From: an uncultured Deferribacterales bacterium
Lineage (GTDB): Bacteria > Chrysiogenota > Deferribacteres > Deferribacterales > Mucispirillaceae
Assembly (NCBI GenBank): GCA_947853665.1
Contig: CANTXF010000063.1
Coordinates: 1-64,000 of the forward strand
Length of the DNA: 64,000 nucleotides
Reading direction: 5' to 3'
Positions 26,743 through 35,597 of the stretch are shown here, piece after piece. How positions within the stretch are numbered: position 1 is the first letter of the stretch; each line of letters opens with the position of its first letter. The position numbers were made by a program, and so were the translations under genes. Below the pieces are notes generated by a model. That model saw only the letters and a list, made by a program, of their open reading frames with translations, did no database searches and was not told the origin of the DNA.

Positions 26743-27747
26743 ATGAAATTTATCGACACGGCCGCCCTGAAGCTGACTGCGGGAAAAGGCGGAGACGGAG
26801 CCGTAAGCTTCCGGAGAGAAAAATACGTTCCCAAAGGCGGGCCGGACGGGGGTGCAGGCGGCGCGGGAGCCGGAATATACTTCGTAGGAGATAAAAACCG
26901 CCATACCCTTATGGACTTCCGCTATAAATCCGCCTACAAAGCGCCGGACGGCGAAAAAGGCCGGGGCAGGGACCAAAACGGAGCGGCCGGGGAAGATTTG
27001 ATTCTGCCGGTGCCTCTCGGCACGGTAATAAAAAATGCCCTGACGGACGAAATCATAGCCGACATTACGAAAGACGGGGAAACTGCCCTGGTCGTCCGGG
27101 GAGGCAGAGGCGGCCGGGGTAACGCGTCCTTCGCCACTCCGGAACAGCGCGCGCCGCGTATTGCGGAGGAAGGCAGACCCGGCGAGGAAGCAGACATAGT
27201 GCTGGAGCTTAAGCTGCTTGCGGACGCCGGCATAGTGGGCTTTCCCAACGCAGGAAAATCCACCTTTATATCCGTGGTATCGGCGGCAAAGCCTAAAATC
27301 GCGGATTATCCCTTTACGACCCTTGCCCCGAACCTGGGGGTGGTAAAGGATGGCCGGGGAGGCAGCTTCGTAATAGCCGATATGCCTGGCCTGATAGAAA
27401 ACGCCCATCAGGGGGCGGGTCTTGGGCAGCAGTTTCTGCGCCATATAGAAAGAACGGTGGTCCTGCTTCATTTTATTGACGCTTCGGCGGAAGAATCCAT
27501 GACTGAGCGCTACGAAACCATCCGGCGGGAGCTTTCCCTTTACGGAGCGGAAACCGGAGAAAAGCCGGAAATAGTCGTCGCCTCCAAAACAGACTCGGCA
27601 AACGCGGAAAATCTGGAAGATTTTAGAAAATACGCTTCCGAAAAGTCCTTTAAAATATACGAAATATCCTCCGCCGCCCACTCCGGCCTTGAGGAGCTTA
27701 TAAGCGCGGTAAGGGAGCTTCTGGAGAACGGAAAAGACCGTGCGTAA
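26743..27747 (+). CDS. obgE: GTPase ObgE/CgtA
   Basis: This 334-residue GTPase acts in late 50S ribosome assembly and stress control. The glycine-rich Obg fold (KLTAGKGGDGAVSFRREKYVPKGGPDGG) occupies the N-terminus. The G domain carries GFPNAGKS, DMPGLIE and SKTD. The ATG at 26743 begins MKFIDTAALKL as in the family. The rplU-rpmA-obgE order is common in bacteria. It overlaps the next gene by 8 bp. Confidence 0.96.
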   Translation: MKFIDTAALKLTAGKGGDGAVSFRREKYVPKGGPDGGAGGAGAGIYFVGDKNRHTLMDFRYKSAYKAPDGEKGRGRDQNGAAGEDLILPVPLGTVIKNALTDEIIADITKDGETALVVRGGRGGRGNASFATPEQRAPRIAEEGRPGEEADIVLELKLLADAGIVGFPNAGKSTFISVVSAAKPKIADYPFTTLAPNLGVVKDGRGGSFVIADMPGLIENAHQGAGLGQQFLRHIERTVVLLHFIDASAEESMTERYETIRRELSLYGAETGEKPEIVVASKTDSANAENLEDFRKYASEKSFKIYEISSAAHSGLEELISAVRELLENGKDRA

Positions 27748-28189
27748 AATTGGCGAGGTCCTTAAAGAAGGCGCCGGGGCGGTCCCGGTACAGAAATTCA
27801 TAAATCTGGCCGGTTTCTGGCGTTCGGCTATGACGGAAAATATATCGAAGGTAACCACGCCGGTAAAAATAACCGGAGGGACGCTGCTGGTCCTCGTACA
27901 CGACGGGATATGGCTTACCGAGCTGAACTATATGAAGGAGGAAATTGTCGAAAGACTGAACGGGCGCGGGCTGCCCGTAAAAACGATAAATTTTAAAAGC
28001 GCCCCTTCTTTCGTAAAATATGAAAAGCCCCGCAAAAAGCCAAACGAAATAACGGACAGGGAAATTTTTTATATTGAAAAATTTGCGGAAACCATAGATA
28101 ATAAAAAACTGAAAAACTCTTTTAAAGGCGCTATGCGGGCCTATTTTACCCGCCACACCTTTGAAGAATTCATTAACGGGAACAGTTAA
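27740..28189 (+). CDS. DUF721/DciA-like protein
   Basis: This 149-residue protein resembles the DUF721 family, which includes DciA, the helicase-loading partner of DnaB in bacteria without DnaC. The N-terminal half has FWRSAMTENISKVTTPVKITGGTLLVLVHDGIWLTELNYMK, matching the compact KH-like DUF721 domain. The basic C-terminal half is poorly conserved. Start is GTG, overlapping the obgE stop. A helicase-loading role is inference from the family. Confidence 0.65.
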   Translation: MRKIGEVLKEGAGAVPVQKFINLAGFWRSAMTENISKVTTPVKITGGTLLVLVHDGIWLTELNYMKEEIVERLNGRGLPVKTINFKSAPSFVKYEKPRKKPNEITDREIFYIEKFAETIDNKKLKNSFKGAMRAYFTRHTFEEFINGNS

Positions 28190-28190
28190 A

Positions 28191-28721
28191 ATGATATTGG
28201 AAATAAAAACCTTTCCTGACGAAATACTGCGCAGGAAAGCAAAGCCGGTCGAAGTTTTCGACGAAAAGCTGCACAAGCTGCTGGACGATATGGCCGAAAC
28301 CATGTACGAAGCACCGGGCTACGGCATAGCCGCCCCCCAGGTGGGCGAGAGCCTGCGTATGGTGGTAATAGACGACACGGCGGGAAAAGTAAAAGGCCGC
28401 CTTATAGAAGTTATAAACCCGGAGATACTTGAAAAATCCGGCGAGATCATGGAGGAGGAAGGTTGCCTTTCCATACCCGGCGAATACGCTTACGTAAAAA
28501 GGTTTGCCAAGGTAAAGGTCAGATGCCAGGACAGGCACGGCAACGAAAAAATAATCGATGGAGAGAACAAACTGGCCCGTATACTCCAGCATGAGATGGA
28601 TCATCTAGAAGGCACTCTTTTTATAGACAAACTGCCTTCCATAAAAAGGGAAACGATTAAAAAGCACCTTAAAAAACGCATACAGGCCGGTGATTACGTC
28701 GTTACCGGCGGCAAAAAATAA
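28191..28721 (+). CDS. def: Peptide deformylase
   Basis: This 176-residue metalloenzyme removes the formyl group from new polypeptides. All three motifs are present: GYGIAAPQ (43-50), EEGCLSIPG with the metal cysteine, and LQHEMDHLEG with the two metal histidines and catalytic glutamate. The ATG at 28191 follows the DUF721 stop by one base, so translation is probably coupled. A terminator follows. Confidence 0.97.
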   Translation: MILEIKTFPDEILRRKAKPVEVFDEKLHKLLDDMAETMYEAPGYGIAAPQVGESLRMVVIDDTAGKVKGRLIEVINPEILEKSGEIMEEEGCLSIPGEYAYVKRFAKVKVRCQDRHGNEKIIDGENKLARILQHEMDHLEGTLFIDKLPSIKRETIKKHLKKRIQAGDYVVTGGKK

Positions 28722-28730
28722 ACTATACGA

Positions 28731-28757
28731 ATCCGCCTTTAACGGCGGATTTTTTAT
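28731..28757 (+). terminator. Terminator after def
   Basis: ATCCGCC at 28731-28737 pairs with GGCGGAT at 28744-28750 around a 6-nt loop, followed by TTTTTATT. It closes the obgE-DUF721-def transcript. Confidence 0.85.
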
Positions 28758-28773
28758 TAAGCGGAAATATAAT

Positions 28774-29553
28774 ATGGCGATAAAAACTGTCCGGGAGATA
28801 TATTTCAGCCCGGCGGGCACCGTAAAAACAGTAGTAAAGCGGCTTACGGCTTCCCTGCCCTTTGAAAAGAGATCATACGATCTGCTTAAAGACACTATGG
28901 GCGAACCGGAAGTTTTTTCAGAAGGAGACTGCCTTATTGCGGCGGTTCCCGTTTATTCCGGGCGGGTTCCGGAAATATGCGCCGAAAGGCTTAAAAGGTT
29001 TAAAGGCGGCGGGGTTCCCGCCATAGCCGTCGTAGTTTACGGCAACAGAGATTATGAAGACGCTTTGGCGGAGCTGAAGGAGCTGCTTGAAAAACGCGGC
29101 TTTAAAGTCGCAGCAGCGGCGGCCTTTATCGGACGCCACTCTATTTTCCCGTCCGTAGGAGCCGGAAGGCCCGACGGAAACGATATGCTTAAAATAGACG
29201 CGTTTGCGGAAATATGCCTTAAAGCCGTAACAGAATACGATACGAAAAAGGAAACGCCGGAAATAAAAGTAAAAGGCGGCTTTCCGTATAGAATCCCCGG
29301 AAAAGTGCCTCTGACGCCGAAAAGCAGGCGCGGATGCACAAAATGCGGAGCCTGCGCAGCGATATGCCCTGCCAAGGCCATAGACCCAGGCGACTTTAGA
29401 AAAACCATAAGGGAACGCTGCATATCATGCGCCGCCTGTATAAGGATATGCCCGGAAAAAGTGAGAAAATTCGGAGGTATCCTTTACCGGATAGCGGCCC
29501 TGAATTTTTCAAGAAAATATAAAGCGCGCAGAGAGCCGGAAATATTTTATTGA
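28774..29553 (+). CDS. Flavodoxin-like/2x[4Fe-4S] ferredoxin protein (EFR1-type)
   Basis: This 259-residue protein joins an N-terminal flavodoxin-like domain (IYFSPAGTVKTVVKRL, with VPVYSGRVP near residue 62) to a C-terminal bacterial ferredoxin. The iron-sulfur part shows CTKCGACAAICPAKAI and CISCAACIRICPEKV, two classic 4Fe-4S motifs. Similar proteins in anaerobes carry low-potential electrons from ferredoxin pools to reductases. The ATG at 28774 is chosen because the upstream frame runs back through the terminator. Partners are unknown. Confidence 0.8.
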   Translation: MAIKTVREIYFSPAGTVKTVVKRLTASLPFEKRSYDLLKDTMGEPEVFSEGDCLIAAVPVYSGRVPEICAERLKRFKGGGVPAIAVVVYGNRDYEDALAELKELLEKRGFKVAAAAAFIGRHSIFPSVGAGRPDGNDMLKIDAFAEICLKAVTEYDTKKETPEIKVKGGFPYRIPGKVPLTPKSRRGCTKCGACAAICPAKAIDPGDFRKTIRERCISCAACIRICPEKVRKFGGILYRIAALNFSRKYKARREPEIFY

Positions 29554-29586
29554 ACACCCGCCATAAAAAACGGAGAGGAAAAAATT

Positions 29587-30090
29587 ATGCCCTTTAAGGA
29601 ACTGGATCTAAGCTTTTTTTCGGAAAACGTATTTAAAATAATCGGCTCGGACTGGATGCTGATAACGGCGGAAAAAAACGGCCGCGTAAACACCATGACG
29701 GCTTCATGGGGCGGTCTGGGCGTAATGTGGAATAAAAACGTCGCCTTTACGGTCATAAGGCCGCAAAGATATACGAAGGAATTTGTGGACGGGGCGGAAA
29801 AATTCTCCCTCTCTTTCCTGGGCGCCTCCTTTAAAAAGGAGCTGGCATATCTTGGCCGGGTATCAGGCAGGGACGTAAATAAAATCGCCGAGGCTGGCCT
29901 TACGGTCGGAAGAGACGGCTTCGTACCCTATTTCAGGGAAGCGGACAAAGTCCTTATATGCCGTAAAATGTACGTCCAGGAGATGGAAAGCGGCTGCTTT
30001 CTGGATAAGGACGCGGAAAAAACATGGTATCCTGATAAGGATTACCATTACCTCTATATTTCAGAAATTATAAAAGCTATGATAAAATAA
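29587..30090 (+). CDS. Flavin reductase-like FMN-binding protein
   Basis: This 167-residue protein has the split-barrel flavin-reductase fold: WMLITAEKNGRVNTMTASWGGLGVMWNKNVAFTVIRPQRYTKEF covers the FMN-binding part. Members reduce flavins with NAD(P)H or act as flavoredoxins. It follows the flavodoxin/ferredoxin gene after 33 bp and may work with it. It ends 15 bp before the convergent methyltransferase-like gene. Confidence 0.75.
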   Translation: MPFKELDLSFFSENVFKIIGSDWMLITAEKNGRVNTMTASWGGLGVMWNKNVAFTVIRPQRYTKEFVDGAEKFSLSFLGASFKKELAYLGRVSGRDVNKIAEAGLTVGRDGFVPYFREADKVLICRKMYVQEMESGCFLDKDAEKTWYPDKDYHYLYISEIIKAMIK

Positions 30091-30104
30091 GGCAAAGGCC
30101 GCTT

Positions 30105-30767
30105 TTATCCTATTTCGGGAATAGCCCTGAATATAAAAAGCCCCGTTTTCAACGTAAAGCCCAGAAGCTCCCCGGAAGCGTCCCTGGCGAAATTAAGCTC
30201 TTTTTTTATCTCTTCCGGGAATTTTTCCAGCATGCCGCTAAGAACCCCGGATGAAGCGGAGCTTTCCCCTTTCCATGTTTCTAGGCTCATCACTTTTTCC
30301 GCGCGTCTGTAATATTCCAGCCGGAAAAGACCCTCGGTCCAGCCGGTTATCTCCCCTACCGTGTAAAAACGCACGTGGTTTTCATCTTTTACGAATTCGG
30401 CCGCGTTCAGAAAAGCGTCCTCCGCGTCCGTCACCGTGTCGCTGATTACAAGATACCCGCCTGTTTTTAAGGACCTGCGGCAGGCTTTTATAAAAGCCTC
30501 CGGGTTCGCAGCTAAGTGGAGGGCGTTTCTCCATATCAGGCAGTCGGCAAAGTTGACGGCAAGGCCCCCCAGATCCGGGCCGCAGACCGTATTTTTATAA
30601 CGCCCGCTTTCAGGTCCGCCCTTTTTTACGCAGGCAAAACCCTCCGCTCCCTTAAGGCTGTCCAGAGCTTCGTCCCCGGACCAGGAAACGTCCGCCGTGA
30701 CGGCGAAGGCCGTTTCCGCAAAATATTCTTTTATTAGCTTAAGGTCTTTATCGAGTTCTTCGAACAT
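30105..30767 (-). CDS. Degenerate class I methyltransferase-like protein
   Basis: This 220-residue protein resembles the second half of UbiE/YcgJ-type methyltransferases: LIWRNALHLAANPEAFIKACRRSLKTGGYLVISDTV, then DENHVRFYTVGEITGW. The glycine-rich SAM-binding motif normally found near the N-terminus is absent, replaced by unrelated sequence. It overlaps metX by one base and sits where metW is often found, but it is not MetW. It may be a non-catalytic partner or a decaying gene. Confidence 0.5.
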   Translation of the reverse strand: MFEELDKDLKLIKEYFAETAFAVTADVSWSGDEALDSLKGAEGFACVKKGGPESGRYKNTVCGPDLGGLAVNFADCLIWRNALHLAANPEAFIKACRRSLKTGGYLVISDTVTDAEDAFLNAAEFVKDENHVRFYTVGEITGWTEGLFRLEYYRRAEKVMSLETWKGESSASSGVLSGMLEKFPEEIKKELNFARDASGELLGFTLKTGLFIFRAIPEIG

Positions 30768-31888
30768 TACTTTTTCCTCACTTTGCGCAAAAAGGCGGAG
30801 ATTACCGCCGCCTGCTCCCCGAACTCCAGCAGAAAAGCGTCGTGCCCATAATCAGAATCTATGGTAACCCGCTCCGGAGGATTTCCGCAGGCAGTCATAA
30901 TATCCACTATTTCGTCCGTCTGATAAGGCGGGAACAGGAAATCCGTGGTAAAATCTATCAGCAGGGTTTTAGCCGAAAGCCTTTTGAGAGCCTCCTCGTA
31001 AGAGCCGAAACCGTAGGATAAATCGAAAATATCCATAGCCTTCAGAATATAAAGGTAGCTGTTGGCGTCAAACCGCTCCGTAAATTTGTAGCCGTTATAC
31101 CGGAGATAGTTTTCCACCTCGTAAACGCTGTTAAAGTCGTATATACTTTCCTGAGAGCCGAGCCTGCGGCCGAATTTTTTGTGAAAAGCCGCGTCCGAAA
31201 GATACGTTATATGCCCGGCCATGCGCCCTATGGCAAGACCGTCCCTTGGGGAGGCTTTACCGTAATAGTCTCCGTCCATCCAGTTTGGGTCTTTCTTTAC
31301 CGCAAAGCGCGCTATCGTGTTAAAGGCGATGGCCATGGGGGTTATGCGCCCGGCGGAGGATATCACTATAAGGCTTTCCGCCGCGTCGGGATATGTTACG
31401 CCCCACTCCAGGGCCTGCATACCTCCCATGGAGCCGCCGGCCACGCAGAAGAGCTTTTCCACGCCCAGCCGCGCCAGCAGCTTTTTCTGGAGCTTTACCA
31501 TATCCTTTACCGTGACCACCGGAAAACGCAGGGCATAGGGCCTGCCGGTGGAAGGGTCTACGGAAGAAGGACCGGTGGTGCCGTAGCAACTTCCCAGCAT
31601 GTTGGAGCATATCACGAAATATTTATCCGTGTCGAAGGCTTTGCCCGGGCCTATCATGTCGTCCCACCAGCCGGGCTTTTCATCGTCCGGCGAATTGTAG
31701 CCCGCCGCGTGGGCGGAGCCTGTGAGAGCATGGCATATAAGCACAGCGTTGCTTTTATCCTCGTTCAGCGAGCCGTAAGTTTCGTAAGCCACCGTAACTG
31801 GCGAGAGGATACGGCCGCTCTGGAGAAAAAACTCCTCCTTAAAGGTAACGCTCTGAGTCCTGACGAGGCCTGCGGAATTTTCTTTCAT
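30767..31888 (-). CDS. metX: Homoserine O-acetyltransferase
   Basis: This 373-residue alpha/beta-hydrolase activates homoserine with acetyl-CoA (or succinyl-CoA) for methionine synthesis. It shows LICHALTGSAH, the nucleophile elbow GGSMGGMQALEW, the acid in DFTTDFLFPP and the histidine in DYGHDAFLLE. It is 14 bp downstream of metY on the same strand, giving direct sulfhydrylation of O-acetylhomoserine. Confidence 0.93.
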   Translation of the reverse strand: MKENSAGLVRTQSVTFKEEFFLQSGRILSPVTVAYETYGSLNEDKSNAVLICHALTGSAHAAGYNSPDDEKPGWWDDMIGPGKAFDTDKYFVICSNMLGSCYGTTGPSSVDPSTGRPYALRFPVVTVKDMVKLQKKLLARLGVEKLFCVAGGSMGGMQALEWGVTYPDAAESLIVISSAGRITPMAIAFNTIARFAVKKDPNWMDGDYYGKASPRDGLAIGRMAGHITYLSDAAFHKKFGRRLGSQESIYDFNSVYEVENYLRYNGYKFTERFDANSYLYILKAMDIFDLSYGFGSYEEALKRLSAKTLLIDFTTDFLFPPYQTDEIVDIMTACGNPPERVTIDSDYGHDAFLLEFGEQAAVISAFLRKVRKK

Positions 31889-31902
31889 AGCCTAATCCGG
31901 CA

Positions 31903-33174
31903 TCAGGAAAGCGCCTGCTCGAAGTCGCTTATTATATCTTCGGCGCTTTCTATGCCCACGGCTACCCTTATAAGGTCGTCGGGCACGCCCGCGCTCACGC
32001 GCTGCCGGCTCGTAAGCTGACGGTGCGTAGTGCTGGCCGGATGGGTTACGATAGTCTTAACGTCCCCCAGATTCGCAGCATGAACGCAGAGAGAGACTTT
32101 TTCGATAAACCTTCTGCCGGCTTCAACGCCTCCCTTCACCCCGAAAGTAAGCATGGCGCCGGGGCCTTTCGGAAAATATTTTTCCGCCAGAGCGAAGTTC
32201 TTATTGCCCGGCAGGCCGGGATAGTTTACCCAGGCCACCCGGTCGCTGCCTTTCAGCCATTCCGCGAGCTTTCTGGTATTTTCCACATGGCGCTCCATGC
32301 GCAGATGAAGGGTCTGGATGCCCTGGAGTATGGCCATGGAATTATAGGGGCTGGGAGAGCCGCCGACGTCCCTCATGGCTCCGGCCCTCATTTTAACTGC
32401 CAGAGCCGAGGAGCCGAAATCTTTGGAATACACCACGCCGTGATAGCTTGGGTCCGGCTCGGTGAACTCCGGGAAACGGCCGCTGGCCACCCAGTCGAAA
32501 ACGCCCAGATCCACGGCGACGCCGCCCATAACGCTCCCGTGGCCGCCCAGAAATTTCGTGCAGGAATGTATAACCGCCGCCGCTCCGTATTCTACCGGGC
32601 GGAAAAGATAAGGCGTGGCGCAGGTATTGTCCACTATAAGGGGCAGGCCGTGCCTTTCGGCTATGCGGCTTATGGCTTCGAAATCCGGAATGTCGCTTGC
32701 AGGGTTGGCTATCGCCTCTATATAAACGGCCTTGGTTTTATCGGTAACGAGAGCCTCGAAAGACGCCGGATCATCCTGACGGGCAAATTTTACGTTTATG
32801 CCGAAGCGCCTGAATGTGGAGGAAAACATATTTATGGTGCCGCCGTAGAGGCAGTCCGACGCGATTATCTCGTCGCCTTTGCCCGCAAGGCTCGTAAGGA
32901 GCATAAACTCGGCGAAATGGCCTGTGGAAGCGGCCACTGCGGCTACGCCTCCTTCAAGGGCAGCCACGGTCTCCTCCAGAAGGCTGGTCGTCGGGTTATG
33001 CAGGCGGGTATATATATAGCCTTCCGCGTTAAGGTCGAAAAGGTCCGCCGCGTGTTTGGCGTCTCTGAATTTATAAGCGTTGGAAAGATATAGCGGCGGA
33101 TTTGTGGACCCGGTGGCGTCCGGCCTGTAGGCTCCGTGGACAGCTATGGTATCTATGGAAAGTTTTTCTTTCAT
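31903..33174 (-). CDS. metY: O-acetylhomoserine sulfhydrylase (MetY)
   Basis: This 423-residue Cys/Met-metabolism PLP enzyme makes homocysteine from O-acetylhomoserine and sulfide. Motifs are SNAYKFRDAKHAADLF, YTRLHNPTTSLLE, the PLP lysine in HSCTKFLGGHG near residue 203, and the C-terminal VCVHAANLGDVKTIVTHPASTTH. The presence of metX next door supports this over cystathionine synthase. A promoter lies at 33220-33249; no SAM riboswitch was recognised. Confidence 0.93.
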   Translation of the reverse strand: MKEKLSIDTIAVHGAYRPDATGSTNPPLYLSNAYKFRDAKHAADLFDLNAEGYIYTRLHNPTTSLLEETVAALEGGVAAVAASTGHFAEFMLLTSLAGKGDEIIASDCLYGGTINMFSSTFRRFGINVKFARQDDPASFEALVTDKTKAVYIEAIANPASDIPDFEAISRIAERHGLPLIVDNTCATPYLFRPVEYGAAAVIHSCTKFLGGHGSVMGGVAVDLGVFDWVASGRFPEFTEPDPSYHGVVYSKDFGSSALAVKMRAGAMRDVGGSPSPYNSMAILQGIQTLHLRMERHVENTRKLAEWLKGSDRVAWVNYPGLPGNKNFALAEKYFPKGPGAMLTFGVKGGVEAGRRFIEKVSLCVHAANLGDVKTIVTHPASTTHRQLTSRQRVSAGVPDDLIRVAVGIESAEDIISDFEQALS

Positions 33175-33219
33175 GGCGGCCTCCGATGCGTCTTTTTATG
33201 AAAAAAGGCGGACGCTGAT

Positions 33220-33249
33220 AAAATATTTCACACAAACGCCTTTTGTCAA
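33220..33249 (-). promoter_or_regulatory. Promoter for metY-metX
   Basis: On the minus strand, TTGACA (33244-33249) and TATTTT (33220-33225) are separated by 18 bp, about 45 nt before the metY ATG. Confidence 0.5.
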
Positions 33250-33363
33250 TAGTGAATACGGAAAAGGGAAAAAGCCCGTCCCAAAGGGTCAATAAAGCGT
33301 TTCCAATCCCGTCAGCATTCTGCTATATATTAATTTACCGGCAAGACGAAGAAGGAGAGCGCC

Positions 33364-34722
33364 ATGAAAGTTTTTCCGCAGAACAATATGCTGGCCAGAG
33401 CCGTGTTTTTATTCTGTTTCGCCCTTATCCTGCTTATCCCTCTGGAATTTATATTCAATATAATATCCGAGCGCAGCGACCTTTACGACGCCACAAGCAG
33501 CGGCATAGGGCAGGAATGGGGCTCGTCCCAGGTGATAGCGGGCCCGGTTGTGGTAGTTCCTTACAGCGTGTCCAGCCGTCAGGACGAGACCGTTACCGAC
33601 GAAAACGGCAAAAAGAAGATCCTTTCGAAAACCGTAGTGCAGAACAGGCGCGCAATTATCCTGCCCGATACCCTCGAAGCGAAGATCGGGCTTGCCGACG
33701 AGATTCGCAGGCGGGGCATATACCAATCCACCGTCTACACGGGAAAGCTGACGATGCGCGGCGAGTTTAATTTCGACCTTAAAGAGCTTCTCTCCTCTCA
33801 GGGAAACGTAAAGATACATCTCTCGGAAGCTTTCGTATCTCTGGGCATAAAGGATACGAAGGCCCTTATGAAGATAAACGCCTTCCGGATAGACGGACGG
33901 GAAACGGATCTGGAATCCGGCTCGAGCCTGAGAGAAAGCATAGACCAGTTCAATAAAGGAACCTCGGGAAAAATAGATATAAAAAGCGAAGGCCCCGTCA
34001 AAATACCTTACGATATAGACCTGGAATTCAGGGGCAGCAACAGCATCGCGGTCATTCCAGTGGCTAAAAGCAACGACGTAATAATATCCTCCAGCTGGAA
34101 GGACCCCAGCTTTTTCGGCTTGCTGCCTGAAAAACGCGATATTTCCGCCTCCGGCTTTACGGCCGCCTGGAACGTCTCCCATCTCGTGCGCAACTATCCC
34201 CAGGTATTCCAGGAAGGCAGGAACAACGACCTGAGCGAGGCGGTAATAGGCGTTACCCTTTACGACACAGTAACCCATTACAGGCAGGTAATAAGGGCGG
34301 TAAAATACGGGTTCCTTTTCGTGGTACTTACCCTGCTTACTCTTTTCATCTTCGAAATAACGAGCCGCAGGCCGCCCCATTTCATACAATACGCCATAGT
34401 GGGGGCGTCTCTTGTAATGTTTTATCTGCTGCTGCTTTCCCTCTCCGAGCATATGACGTTTTTCGCCTCGTATCTGATATCCGCGGCAGCCGTAGTGCTT
34501 CCGATAAGCCTGTATACCGCCGGTATAATGAGGGATAAACGGTACGGCGGCATAATATTTCTGATACTTTCGGGGCTTTACATGATACTTTTCTCCATAC
34601 TGAAAATGGAGGATTACGCCCTTATAACCGGAACTATCCTTGTAATGTGCGTGCTTTACGCCCTTATGTATATTACGAAAAACCTGCGCGGCGGCGGGGA
34701 AAACGGAGAACCGAGGCAATGA
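33364..34722 (+). CDS. creD: Inner-membrane protein CreD
   Basis: This 452-residue protein matches CreD. One N-terminal membrane helix is followed by a large periplasmic domain with GSSQVIAGPVVVVPY and RRAIILPDTLEAKI, then five or six C-terminal membrane helices starting near residue 310. Its biochemical role is poorly known; in enterobacteria it responds to CreBC and affects the envelope. No creB or creC is present here. AAGGAGAG lies upstream of the ATG. It overlaps the next gene by 4 bp. Confidence 0.88.
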   Translation: MKVFPQNNMLARAVFLFCFALILLIPLEFIFNIISERSDLYDATSSGIGQEWGSSQVIAGPVVVVPYSVSSRQDETVTDENGKKKILSKTVVQNRRAIILPDTLEAKIGLADEIRRRGIYQSTVYTGKLTMRGEFNFDLKELLSSQGNVKIHLSEAFVSLGIKDTKALMKINAFRIDGRETDLESGSSLRESIDQFNKGTSGKIDIKSEGPVKIPYDIDLEFRGSNSIAVIPVAKSNDVIISSSWKDPSFFGLLPEKRDISASGFTAAWNVSHLVRNYPQVFQEGRNNDLSEAVIGVTLYDTVTHYRQVIRAVKYGFLFVVLTLLTLFIFEITSRRPPHFIQYAIVGASLVMFYLLLLSLSEHMTFFASYLISAAAVVLPISLYTAGIMRDKRYGGIIFLILSGLYMILFSILKMEDYALITGTILVMCVLYALMYITKNLRGGGENGEPRQ

Positions 34723-35264
34723 GGACAAAAATATTCGTTCTGCTTACGGCCTGCATTATAGCAGGCATAGGCTTCTGCGCCTACAAAATAGTTCAAGGGA
34801 TAAAGGCCGCCCCGGCAGAAGCTCCGGCAGAGGCCAGGGAAGAAGCCCCGGAAAGCTATGACGGAGAAACACACGACGAATACCGCGAGCCTTTAGGCAA
34901 AGCAACGGTACAGGGCTTTTTAGACGGCAACCTTTTTATAGCCTGTCAGGACGCGCATACAACGGCGGACCTGCTGACGGCGGAAGATTTTGAGCTGCTG
35001 AAATACATTGAAACGGGAAGACTGCCCGAAAAGCCCTCCCCGCTTTTTGAGTCCAATCTGAAAAGCTATAAGCTTATGTGGTATCTGGTAAGCATTATAG
35101 AGGAAAAAATCGACGGAAAGGCACTCGAATTAATGGCGGAATTTAAAATCAACGTTATGGATAATTTAAACGATATTTCCCAAGCGGCCCGCGCGGTAAT
35201 GGAGCAGGAAATCACTATGGAAGAATTAAGGCAATACGTCAACGACGAATTCTGCCAGCCGTAG
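34719..35264 (+). CDS. Small membrane-anchored protein coupled to creD
   Basis: This 181-residue protein is not recognised. An N-terminal hydrophobic helix (IFVLLTACIIAGIGFCAYKIV) is followed by an Ala/Glu-rich linker and an alpha-helical acidic domain with no cysteines besides one near residue 76. The ATG overlaps the creD stop as ATGA, so the two products are probably made together and may interact. No function is proposed. Confidence 0.6.
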   Translation: MRTKIFVLLTACIIAGIGFCAYKIVQGIKAAPAEAPAEAREEAPESYDGETHDEYREPLGKATVQGFLDGNLFIACQDAHTTADLLTAEDFELLKYIETGRLPEKPSPLFESNLKSYKLMWYLVSIIEEKIDGKALELMAEFKINVMDNLNDISQAARAVMEQEITMEELRQYVNDEFCQP

Positions 35265-35407
35265 CCGGTACGCGCGGGAAAAATCCGGCCATTTTCCCTT
35301 GAAAAATAAATCGGCCGGTATATATTAAAAATCGCAATTATACCCTTACGCAGATTAATAAAGTTATGGGAAATATTTATAATACGGCGGCTTGCTCATA
35401 TCAATGA
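35265..35407. other. Spacer before the structured element
   Basis: No gene is supported here. A CCGGCC inverted repeat around 35285-35320 could be a weak terminator for creD and its partner, but lacks a clean U-run. Confidence 0.3.
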
Positions 35408-35491
35408 ATAATAAGACTAGAAAGCGTTCGGCAAGGCGCCGTCTGAAGGGGCTTGCGCATAAGTTTGCCCTGACTAAGCAGGTCTTATTAT
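35408..35491. ncRNA. Candidate structured RNA element
   Basis: ATAATAAGAC at 35408-35417 is perfectly complementary to GTCTTATTAT at 35482-35491. Between them CGGC/GCCG and AGGGGC/GCCCT can form two more hairpins, giving a three-way-junction-like outline of 84 nt. No known riboswitch or RNA family was recognised. It lies about 110 nt upstream of the FmdB gene. Confidence 0.3.
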
Positions 35492-35597
35492 AAATGTTTT
35501 TGACGGCTAAGGAATATTATTATAATTATTTGCCGTAATTATCTACGTTAGGTGATAGTCGCTTTAAAAATTTCCATCATATTTAAAGAGGTGTAAA

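Noticed and set aside
26725-27858. 377-codon open frame opposite obgE
   Set aside because: Antisense shadow of an unambiguous gene with no family likeness.
30105-30767. Calling the methyltransferase-like gene metW
   Set aside because: MetW keeps the SAM-binding loop and different motifs; the position next to metX alone is not enough.
32023-33093. 356-codon open frame opposite metY
   Set aside because: Antisense shadow; MetY has all catalytic motifs on the minus strand.
33409-34728. 439-codon open frame opposite creD
   Set aside because: It mirrors creD on the other strand, has no recognisable motif and reflects codon bias.
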